Source: an uncultured Bacilli bacterium
GTDB lineage: Bacteria; Bacillota_I; Bacilli_A; RF39; UBA660
Direction of reading: 5' to 3'
Length of the DNA: 6,317 bases
NCBI GenBank assembly: GCA_949280095.1
Contig: CASDHD010000066.1
Location: 1 to 6,317, forward strand
Of the stretch, positions 1 to 5,377 are shown piece by piece (the first letter of the stretch is position 1; each line of letters starts with the position of its first letter). The notes beneath the pieces are model-generated. The model did not search any database. It saw only the letters and a list, made by a program, of their open reading frames with translations, and was not told where the DNA came from. The position numbers and the translations under genes were made by a program.

Positions 1-452
1 ATGATATGAGTGGAGTGGCTTGGGAATACATGATGAGTGTTATGTTAGATTCAACAAATAGTGCTTCACTATCTGGTTATAACACAACATATCATTCCAA
101 TTTTAATGGAGCATTAAGCGAAGGTGGAAGTGTTACAGGAGGAGTAAACTTTCCAAGTACAAGATACGTCGATACCTATACATATGCTACAACTTATACA
201 ACATTCAATCGAAGAATACTAGGAGATGGAACTGCTGAATTTGGACCACATGCAAATGTTACCTATGGAAGTCAAACAAGACAAGTAGGTTCTTGGTATG
301 GAGACGAAGGTTGGTTCGTCTGCTCTACGCATCCGTGGTTCCTACGTGGTGGCGTTTACCACGTTGGTCTTGGTGCTGGTGTCTTTGACTTCCATCATGT
401 CGTTGGTCACGCGCGTACGGATGTTAGCTTCCGCGTCGTTCTAGCTATATGA
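1..452 (+). CDS. C-terminal part of a probable DGR target (hypervariable, C-type-lectin-like) protein; 5' truncated
   Basis: The frame is open to the left edge (an Asp codon at 3-5 precedes the Met at 6), so this is the tail of a longer protein and the Met at 6 is probably internal. Residues below count from that Met. A WEYMM segment (7-11) and a Gly/Ser/Thr/Tyr-rich stretch (20-100) look like a secreted or surface protein; from memory, similar WEY-containing C-termini occur in prepilin-like proteins of gut Bacillota. Residues 102-148 carry an RGG (114-116), AGVF (124-127), SFR (141-143) framework, typical of the C-type-lectin/formylglycine-enzyme-like fold that DGRs diversify, where SFR or GFR near the C-terminus is characteristic. 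Residues between these anchors (V117, H119, V120, L122, G123, D128, H130-V133, H135, R137-D139) are of the kind expected from randomised Asn codons. The stop overlaps the next gene's start. No catalytic residues are recognised. Function is inferred to be ligand or surface binding; the DGR assignment rests on pattern, not on a found template. Confidence 0.72.
   Translation, partial: DMSGVAWEYMMSVMLDSTNSASLSGYNTTYHSNFNGALSEGGSVTGGVNFPSTRYVDTYTYATTYTTFNRRILGDGTAEFGPHANVTYGSQTRQVGSWYGDEGWFVCSTHPWFLRGGVYHVGLGAGVFDFHHVVGHARTDVSFRVVLAI
309..449 (+). other. Putative DGR variable region (VR) at the 3' end of the target gene
   Basis: Adenine makes up 12 of 130 bases in 311-440, against 44 of 120 just upstream (181-300). 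GC is about 55% against about 38%. Of the 46 codons from 309 to 446, 38 end in C or T. Variable positions read gtt, cac, gtt, ctt, ggt, gac, cat, cat, gtc, gtt, cac, cgt and gat. Each can be derived from AAC or AAT by changing adenines only, which is the signature of adenine-specific mutagenic retrohoming. Framework codons (cgt ggt ggc; gct ggt gtc ttt; ttc cgc gtc gtt) contain no A and so could not be mutated. The A-free run 429-443 near the stop may belong to the IMH (initiation of mutagenic homing) site. Exact boundaries need the template repeat, which is not in this window. Confidence 0.7.
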
Positions 453-649
453 TAAATTTAAAAGAAATAAGAAAGAGTCGTGGGTTTAGTCAACAAGAAT
501 TAGCAAGCAAATTAGGAATTACACAACAGCAATATTCCAGATATGAAACGAATACTAACAAAATTCCATTAGAAACATTTTTAAAAATTGTAAATATTTG
601 TCAATTAGAATTAAAGTTAGAAGAAAAGAAAAAGATTAAAAACAAATAG
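449..649 (+). CDS. Small XRE-family helix-turn-helix DNA-binding protein
   Basis: A 66-residue protein made almost entirely of one Cro/C1-type (HTH_3) domain. Helix 1 is around 4-11 (LKEIRKSR), and the helix-turn-helix is residues 14-33 (SQQELASKLGITQQQYSRYE), with the usual Q-x-x-YSRYE recognition-helix end. IPLETFLKIVNICQLEL (39-55) forms the closing helices, and a Lys-rich tail (59-66) ends the protein. It should bind an operator as a dimer. The start codon ATG at 449 overlaps the TGA of the upstream gene (ATGA), and no Shine-Dalgarno sequence precedes it, because the bases upstream are the end of the putative variable region. Translation is therefore probably coupled to that gene. It may control the DGR locus or be an antitoxin-like repressor; neither can be decided from sequence. 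Its AT-rich codon use matches the rest of the window, unlike the bases just before it. No hairpin terminator is visible after its stop. Confidence 0.85.
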   Translation: MINLKEIRKSRGFSQQELASKLGITQQQYSRYETNTNKIPLETFLKIVNICQLELKLEEKKKIKNK

Positions 650-712
650 AATAAAAATAAATTCTTAACATAAATTTTATTGATGCTAATAATTTTGCCA
701 GAAGAAATGCAC

Positions 713-741
713 TTGATTTGTAAAATAGAATATGGTATCCT
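713..741 (+). promoter_or_regulatory. Putative sigma-A promoter with extended -10 for the membrane-protein gene
   Basis: TTGATT (713-718) and TATCCT (736-741) are separated by 17 bases, and TGG (733-735) in front of the second box gives an extended -10 (TGn). A start near 748 would leave a leader of about 22 bases containing the ribosome binding site. A weaker alternative is TTAACA (665-670) with TGC-TAATAA (684-692), 16 bases apart. The stretch 650-769 holds no other recognisable element. Confidence 0.4.
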
Positions 742-769
742 TATTTATAGAATAAAAGGTGGTGGGAAT

Positions 770-1696
770 ATGGAATTCCTGTATAAACTTTATAGTAATA
801 ATTATTTTGGCATAGGCTTATTTATTGTAATTACAGTTTTAGCCTTTACGTTTTTGATTATCTTGTTCTTTGGCAAAAGAGATCAAAAAGTTAGAGAAGA
901 ACAGGCGTTACAAAAGAAGAAAATAGAAAGCGTTTCAGTTAAAGAAGAAACAGAACAAGCTGTTGAACTAAATACTGTAGAACCAATTACTTTAAATGAA
1001 GAAGTAACAGCAAATATTGAACCATCTAGAGAAGAGATAGAACCAATTTCTATTGAGGAACCAGAAACAGAAGAAGAAATAGAAATTTTCAAGGAAAAAC
1101 CGATGGAAGAAATGGATCCTTTTGTTACGAGTAATATTGTATTAAATACGGATTATATTGAAGATAAACCAACCGTAGATGAAGTTCAAGAAAGCTATCC
1201 AAATTCTACATCTGATATTTACAATCTAGATTCTATTATTAATGATGACGTTGTTACTGTTACAGATGATGAATCAATTGATGATGTTTTAAACAAATAC
1301 GATGCAATAGAAGAGACAATGATAAAAGAACAACCTAGTGTTATAAATTCGGTAGAAAATAGAGTTGAAGCAAATCCCGTTAATAGTGACGAAAGTGATT
1401 TAAATGTCTTTGAAAGTCCAAGTGAATCACTAAAAAAATCTTCTTCGCCATTTAGTTCTGTTTATTTAACTAAAGAAGAAGCAGAAACCAAAACGGAAGA
1501 ACCGGTTATAGAACCAACACCAGTCACACAAAGTCCACTAAGACGTACTAATTTTGAAATGCCAAAACGAATGGATTTACCAAAAAGAAGTGCTAGTGCT
1601 ATTAATGAGAGCATTATTTCTTCTATGAGTACAGAAAATAATGCAACTAGTCCTTTTGATAATTTTGAAGAAGATTCCTATAATATAAAAAAATAG
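770..1696 (+). CDS. Single-pass membrane protein with long acidic, probably disordered cytoplasmic tail; unknown function
   Basis: A 308-residue protein of no family I recognise. Start ATG 770 is chosen because a purine-rich AAGGTGGTGGG (756-766) lies just upstream; an in-frame TTG at 680 would add 30 residues but has no such site. Residues 12-35 form one hydrophobic helix (YFGIGLFIVITVLAFTFLII and following) ended by GKRDQK, so by the positive-inside rule the N-terminus is outside and the tail cytoplasmic. Residues 36-57 are charged and may be helical. Residues 58-220 are rich in Glu/Asp with repeated short EP and EE clusters and look disordered. Two short segments stand out near the C-terminus: SSPFSSVYLTKEEAE (225-239) and a basic patch LRRTNFEMPKRMDLPKR (257-273). 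This architecture (short N-terminus, one helix, acidic linker, short interaction motifs) resembles ZipA-like membrane anchors of the cell envelope or divisome, but no ZipA C-terminal domain is present, so that is only an analogy. It stands alone in its orientation and ends at a shared terminator. Confidence 0.8.
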   Translation: MEFLYKLYSNNYFGIGLFIVITVLAFTFLIILFFGKRDQKVREEQALQKKKIESVSVKEETEQAVELNTVEPITLNEEVTANIEPSREEIEPISIEEPETEEEIEIFKEKPMEEMDPFVTSNIVLNTDYIEDKPTVDEVQESYPNSTSDIYNLDSIINDDVVTVTDDESIDDVLNKYDAIEETMIKEQPSVINSVENRVEANPVNSDESDLNVFESPSESLKKSSSPFSSVYLTKEEAETKTEEPVIEPTPVTQSPLRRTNFEMPKRMDLPKRSASAINESIISSMSTENNATSPFDNFEEDSYNIKK

Positions 1697-1708
1697 CAAT
1701 TCAAGAAA

Positions 1709-1745
1709 AAAGAGTTGCTTTTTTCTTGGTTAAAAGCAACTCTTT
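1709..1745. terminator. Bidirectional intrinsic terminator between convergent genes
   Basis: AAAGAGTTGCTTTT (1709-1722) is exactly complementary to AAAAGCAACTCTTT (1732-1745), giving a 14-bp stem with a 9-base loop. On the minus strand the stem runs into a T tract (complement of the A run 1706-1711), so it should terminate the germination operon well. On the plus strand the arm ends in TCTTT, followed by less regular T-rich sequence, so it probably also serves the gene ending at 1696. The distal arm overlaps the stop codon (1744-1746) of the gerB homologue. Confidence 0.85.
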
Positions 1746-2784
1746 AGTTCGTTTTATTACTTTTTTGTTTTCTTTTTAAATAAAAGAATAGAGTAGGAAT
1801 TGTGAGTATAAAGATGATACTTGTAAATATTGGTGCAACATAATAAATATAAAGTTCATTTATATAGTATTTACCAATAAATAAGAAAGATAAGAAGAAA
1901 CAAGCAACAAGAAGGACAGCATGTAGAATATTTTTTCCTTTTTTAGGGATTAATTCTTTGACCATCAAAGAAGCCATAGAAAGATAGATAAAGACATCAA
2001 AAATCCAAGATAAAGCAACAATATTTTCGATTTTTTCAATAAAATCCAAGATTTTAATTTCTTTCAAAATAATATATTCTGGAAAACGATAGACACCTGC
2101 AAGTACAGGACCAACAATGGCAATAATTAAAAACATTTTTGCAATCAAAGTAAAACCGCTAAATAAATAAGAGCCTATACTTTTGCTTTTACTGGTAATA
2201 AGCATAAAAATAGAAGGCGAAACGGACAAAGCTGTATAATTAAAAACAGACTTTAAAAAACCAAGAGGTGGTGTTACAAATAAAGGAGAAATATTTTCAA
2301 GATTCGCATAGCCGCACAAAGCACATAAAGATAAGATAGTTAAAGTAATAGAAATAGGAAATAAGCAAGTAGCAACACGAAATGTGGTTGTAGGGCCATT
2401 CTTAGTAATACGTATTAATAGTAAAATTAAGGGTAGAGAAATAAACCAAATAGGAGTACGAACCAAAAAGAAAGAAGCGGCAAACAATTGAATAAAAGTA
2501 AGTCCTTCACAAAGTAAGGCGATAGCAAAAAGAATAAAAGCAATACGAAGAAAGAGACCAAGACCTTTCATTTCTTTTAAAACGTCATTTAATGATTTTT
2601 CACCCTTATATTTTTGTACTTTATCAAGTAATAAAATGAAAGGTAGCCCAATTATAGTCCCGAGAACGAAAGCGATAATACTATCTTGTTTGGAAATACC
2701 AATCACAACAGAAAAACCAATACCCAAAAATAAAGCACGAGTTAAAAAATAATGTACTGAAAAATTTTCTAATTTACTTGTCAT
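1744..2784 (-). CDS. gerAB: Spore germinant receptor subunit B, APC-superfamily membrane protein (GerAB/GerKB family)
   Basis: A 346-residue, very hydrophobic protein of the spore permease family (Pfam Spore_permease, APC transporter fold), with normal length and about ten predicted membrane helices (roughly 11-30, 35-55, 78-106, 109-125, 138-158, 178-197, 206-230, 257-276, 286-304, 312-335). The family-typical segment YRFPEYIILKEIKILDFIEK is at 232-251, followed by IENIVALSWIFDVF. In Bacillus, B subunits bind the germinant amino acid or sugar in the inner spore membrane. The C-terminus is short and basic (KRKQKSNK). It is the last gene of the operon: its ATG overlaps the TGA of the gerC homologue, and GAGGTGG (2795-2789 on the minus strand) lies 4 bases before the start. 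Its stop sits inside the terminator stem. The symbol is family-level; which paralogue (A, B, K or other) and which germinant cannot be told, though the A-C-B gene order is that of Bacillus subtilis gerK. Confidence 0.93.
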   Translation of the reverse strand: MTSKLENFSVHYFLTRALFLGIGFSVVIGISKQDSIIAFVLGTIIGLPFILLLDKVQKYKGEKSLNDVLKEMKGLGLFLRIAFILFAIALLCEGLTFIQLFAASFFLVRTPIWFISLPLILLLIRITKNGPTTTFRVATCLFPISITLTILSLCALCGYANLENISPLFVTPPLGFLKSVFNYTALSVSPSIFMLITSKSKSIGSYLFSGFTLIAKMFLIIAIVGPVLAGVYRFPEYIILKEIKILDFIEKIENIVALSWIFDVFIYLSMASLMVKELIPKKGKNILHAVLLVACFFLSFLFIGKYYINELYIYYVAPIFTSIIFILTIPTLFFYLKRKQKSNKTN

Positions 2785-3863
2785 TCTTCCACCTCGAATA
2801 TTAAACCATTTCTATTTATAATTGCTTTTGCATCGTATTCATACTTTAATTTTCTAAAATCAACATCTTGTTTATACTTTTGATAATAGATTTGGCCTAT
2901 TTTTAAAATATCACTTTCATATTGAATAGACTGTTTCATGACGGTTTCCATATCATGACTCAATTTTTCTTCTACTTTTTTTTGAATACCTTCATATGTT
3001 TCTACTTTTTTAAAATCCATTTTGCAATGATTTTCTACAATTCTTGTCTCAATTTCACTTTTTATTTTTACTGTATTGTCTTCAATTTCAATTCCAGATT
3101 TAGGATGATTAAAAGTAGTTAACACAATAAAAGCGTTTTCATCATTTGGGCAACTTACTTTAAAATGGATTTCTTTAGAATCCCCATTCATTAAATTAAA
3201 AGTAGCAGACTCATCTTCGGATAAAAAAGTTTGCATGTTATAGCCTTTAAAAATAGCGATTGGTCCTAACTTGATAACACCATCTTCTATTTTTATAGAA
3301 GATGCATATGTATCTTTTCTTGGATCAATAATATTTACAACAAATTTTTCATAGTTTAAACTCGCTGCAATATTGTTAGTAAAAAGGGCACTATCAATTA
3401 ACTCTGCAATAGCAGTACTTACAACAGGATTGTTTGTATCTGTATTATTTAAGATAGTAAAAGCTGAAGTATCTTTCGCAATAGCAAGATAAAAAATATT
3501 TCGAACATGATTATCACGAAGTAAGAAATCAACAATTTCTTCTACATGTTCTTTGGCGACCTCTTCACTTAAAATTAAAGTTTTTAAATGAGCGAGATAA
3601 GGAATTTTGGCAATTTCTAAAGAGCAATTGGAAAACGCTTCGGATAGAGATGGTCCGTTCCCTTGTGTTAAATATACTTTCGAAGCATCTGGATTATCTT
3701 CAGGATTAACTGTATTTAGTATTTCAAATGCAACTTGGAATTCATCATCTTGATAATCAACAGAAATACCTGAGACAATCGCCATATCATTTAATTCTGT
3801 ATAATCATAACAGCCACAGGTCAAAAGTAGAATGACTACGCTGAGTAAAATAAATTTCTTCAT
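2781..3863 (-). CDS. gerAC: Spore germinant receptor subunit C, lipoprotein (GerAC/GerKC family)
   Basis: A 360-residue lipoprotein of the Ger(x)C family, of normal length. A lipoprotein signal peptide (KK then a hydrophobic run, 2-15) ends in TCGC, with Cys18 as the likely lipidated residue because the following YDYTELNDMAIVSGISVDY matches the family start (usually GCWD..ELN). The -2 position is Cys16, where Ala, Ser or Thr is more usual. Domain 1 includes LLRDNHVRNIFYLAIAK (114-130), the family's typical RD-x-x-x-R motif. The second half (about 190-360), with ETRIVENHCKMDFKKVE and EEKLSHDMETVMKQSIQYESDILKIGQIYYQKY, is the conserved C-terminal domain. It should sit on the outer face of the inner spore membrane with the A and B subunits. 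Start ATG 3863 overlaps the gerA stop (ATGA) and has an AAAGGAG site (3879-3873 on the minus strand). Its stop overlaps the gerB start in the same way. Confidence 0.94.
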   Translation of the reverse strand: MKKFILLSVVILLLTCGCYDYTELNDMAIVSGISVDYQDDEFQVAFEILNTVNPEDNPDASKVYLTQGNGPSLSEAFSNCSLEIAKIPYLAHLKTLILSEEVAKEHVEEIVDFLLRDNHVRNIFYLAIAKDTSAFTILNNTDTNNPVVSTAIAELIDSALFTNNIAASLNYEKFVVNIIDPRKDTYASSIKIEDGVIKLGPIAIFKGYNMQTFLSEDESATFNLMNGDSKEIHFKVSCPNDENAFIVLTTFNHPKSGIEIEDNTVKIKSEIETRIVENHCKMDFKKVETYEGIQKKVEEKLSHDMETVMKQSIQYESDILKIGQIYYQKYKQDVDFRKLKYEYDAKAIINRNGLIFEVEE

Positions 3864-5296
3864 GCACTTTCACTCCTTTGTTTAATTTGATTTTTCTTAG
3901 CTAAAATTTTACTACGCTTTGTATCATTAATATATTTTACTTTGAAAAGAGTTTTTTTGATGTAAGTAAAATCAAAAGGAACAATTGGGTAGTAATAAGG
4001 TTTTCCTGCACTATTAATACTCGTAATGTGAATTAAAAAATAAATAAGGGCAAGAGCAATACCAAATAAACCATACATGGCTGCAAGAATTAAAAAGACA
4101 AACCTGAAATATCGTATGGCATTGATAACTTCTAATTCGGTAAAGATTAGGCTTGTAATAAATGTAAATGCAATAATAATAATCATAATAGGACTTACAA
4201 TCCCAGCAGAAACAGCTGCTTCTCCTAAGACTAAAGCTCCAAGTATAGAAATTGCACTTCCATAACTACTTGGAAATCTTAAATCACTTTCTCGTAAAAT
4301 TTCACAAACAATAACCATGACAATTGCCTCGATGATAGTAGGAAAGGGAACACCATCATTTTGTCCAGCAAAATTAACAAGTAAGCTCGTAGGTATTGTT
4401 TCCATATTGTAATTGACAAGAGAAATATAAATACCTGGTAGCATCATTGTAATAAAAAAGCTAAAAAAACGTAGAACTTTTAAAAAGTTTACATTTACAT
4501 TACGATTATAATTATCAACGACAGGATTAATAAAATCTGCAAAAAAAGAAGGTAAAATTAAAACAAAAGGAGATGTATCGACCATGATACAAACTTTTCC
4601 TTCTAAAAGAGCCGTAGCAATTGTATCAGGACGTTCACTTTGAGAAATCGTTGGAAAAGGAGTATTTTGACTTTCACTTAAAATATTAGCAATATTACCA
4701 GCATCAATAATACCATCCACATCAATACTCTCTAATTTCTTTTTAATCATTTTTACAATTTCCATATCGGTAATATCGTCAAAATACAAAATTTGTACCT
4801 TTGTATTTGTTTTTCTACCCATAGTTAAATCGTCACTTTTTAAATGACTTGATTTAATACGACGTTTCAAAAGACCTAGATTGATTTGAATGTTTTCTGT
4901 AAAAGCATCACTCGGTCCATAAATTGACTTCTGTACCTCAGGAACACTTACACTACGATTAATATCCGCCTTTGTTTCAAAACCTAAAATTTCTTTTGTT
5001 GTTAAAACGATGGTAAACCCGTTGGTTAAATAAAACTCAATTTGATCTGGTTCTTTTATTTTGACTGTATTAGGTCCTGGAATAATACTTTCAATATCAT
5101 ATTTTTTGACACCTTTTAAATTATTAATCGAAGTTAACTGTTTTAAAATATAATCATTGACTTTATCACTACCTGTTACGCTTTCTAAATAAATTACATA
5201 AATATCTTTAAATTGTTTTGTTTTGATTTTTTTGACGATAAAATCTGTATTTTTTTCAAATTCTTCCTGTAGTCTTTTTAAAATTTTCTCTTGCAT
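3860..5296 (-). CDS. gerAA: Spore germinant receptor subunit A (GerA family)
   Basis: A 478-residue GerA-family protein. ATG 5296 is preferred: GGTGA (5306-5302) precedes it at 5 bases, while the in-frame ATG 5308 and TTG 5344 lack a site and lie near or upstream of the predicted sigma-G start point. Residues 1-270 are the soluble N-terminal region, with GPSDAFTENIQINLGLLKRR (127-146) and PFPTISQSERPDTIATALLE (213-232) then GKV...VDTSPFVLILP, all family hallmarks. About five membrane helices follow (near 272-294, 318-335, 346-366, 368-385, 396-424), including LRESDLRFPSSYGSAISILG and LVLGEAAVSAGIVSP. The tail is basic and cytoplasmic. In Bacillus the GerA subunits oligomerise into a germinant-gated ion channel in the inner spore membrane. 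It is first in an A-C-B operon whose three genes overlap by 4 bases, consistent with coordinated, near-equal synthesis. Nothing suggests decay. The symbol is family-level; the paralogue and germinant are unknown. Confidence 0.95.
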   Translation of the reverse strand: MQEKILKRLQEEFEKNTDFIVKKIKTKQFKDIYVIYLESVTGSDKVNDYILKQLTSINNLKGVKKYDIESIIPGPNTVKIKEPDQIEFYLTNGFTIVLTTKEILGFETKADINRSVSVPEVQKSIYGPSDAFTENIQINLGLLKRRIKSSHLKSDDLTMGRKTNTKVQILYFDDITDMEIVKMIKKKLESIDVDGIIDAGNIANILSESQNTPFPTISQSERPDTIATALLEGKVCIMVDTSPFVLILPSFFADFINPVVDNYNRNVNVNFLKVLRFFSFFITMMLPGIYISLVNYNMETIPTSLLVNFAGQNDGVPFPTIIEAIVMVIVCEILRESDLRFPSSYGSAISILGALVLGEAAVSAGIVSPIMIIIIAFTFITSLIFTELEVINAIRYFRFVFLILAAMYGLFGIALALIYFLIHITSINSAGKPYYYPIVPFDFTYIKKTLFKVKYINDTKRSKILAKKNQIKQRSESA

Positions 5297-5311
5297 ATAT
5301 TTCACCATTTT

Positions 5312-5341
5312 TAGTATGAACGAAAAAAGATTTTGGTATAC
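5312..5341 (-). promoter_or_regulatory. Putative forespore sigma-G (or sigma-F) promoter of the germination operon
   Basis: On the minus strand, GTATA (5341-5337) is followed after 18 bases by CATACTA (5318-5312). This agrees with the Bacillus sigma-G pattern (-35 close to GHATR, about 17-18 bases, -10 close to CATNHTA). The implied start is near 5305, only about 9 bases before the chosen ATG, so the leader is very short and includes the GGTGA-like site. Known ger operons of Bacillus are sigma-G dependent, so motif and gene function agree. Sigma-F and sigma-G overlap in specificity and cannot be separated by eye. Confidence 0.68.
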
Positions 5342-5347
5342 CAAAAT
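5330..5347. repeat. 18-bp perfect palindrome in the divergent promoter region
   Basis: ATTTTGGTATACCAAAAT reads the same on both strands. It covers the -35 elements of both divergent promoters. It could be an operator for a dimeric regulator, or simply the by-product of two overlapping -35 boxes. With no loop and no T tract placed to follow it, it is not a terminator. Confidence 0.6.
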
Positions 5348-5361
5348 TTCTAGTGTATAAT
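5333..5361 (+). promoter_or_regulatory. Sigma-A-type promoter for the RNA methyltransferase gene
   Basis: TTGGTA (5333-5338) and a perfect TATAAT (5356-5361) are 17 bases apart. The start would be near 5368, giving a leader of about 10 bases that includes the weak GGTG (5368-5371) ribosome binding site before ATG 5378. Confidence 0.7.
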
Positions 5362-5377
5362 AAAGTTGGTGTTAAGT

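Noticed and set aside
309..449. GC-rich tail as a recent horizontal insertion or assembly join
   Set aside because: The reading frame is continuous and in family register, and the depletion is specific to adenine with NNY codons, which a simple composition change does not explain.
680..769. In-frame TTG at 680 as the start of the membrane-protein gene
   Set aside because: It has no ribosome binding site and the added residues look non-coding. ATG 770 has a purine-rich site and places the membrane helix near the N-terminus.
883..1092. Minus-strand open frame opposite the acidic-tail gene
   Set aside because: Ser/Ile-rich translation caused by reading the Glu-rich codons backwards; no ribosome binding site.
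2922..3122. Plus-strand open frame inside the gerC homologue
   Set aside because: Phe-rich shadow of a well-supported gene on the other strand.
4077..4265. Plus-strand open frame inside the gerA homologue
   Set aside because: Low-complexity Ile-rich shadow of conserved membrane helices on the other strand.
5297..5344. In-frame starts at 5344 (TTG) and 5308 (ATG) for the gerA homologue
   Set aside because: Neither has a ribosome binding site, and both lie at or upstream of the transcription start implied by the sigma-G-like promoter; 5296 has GGTGA at suitable spacing.
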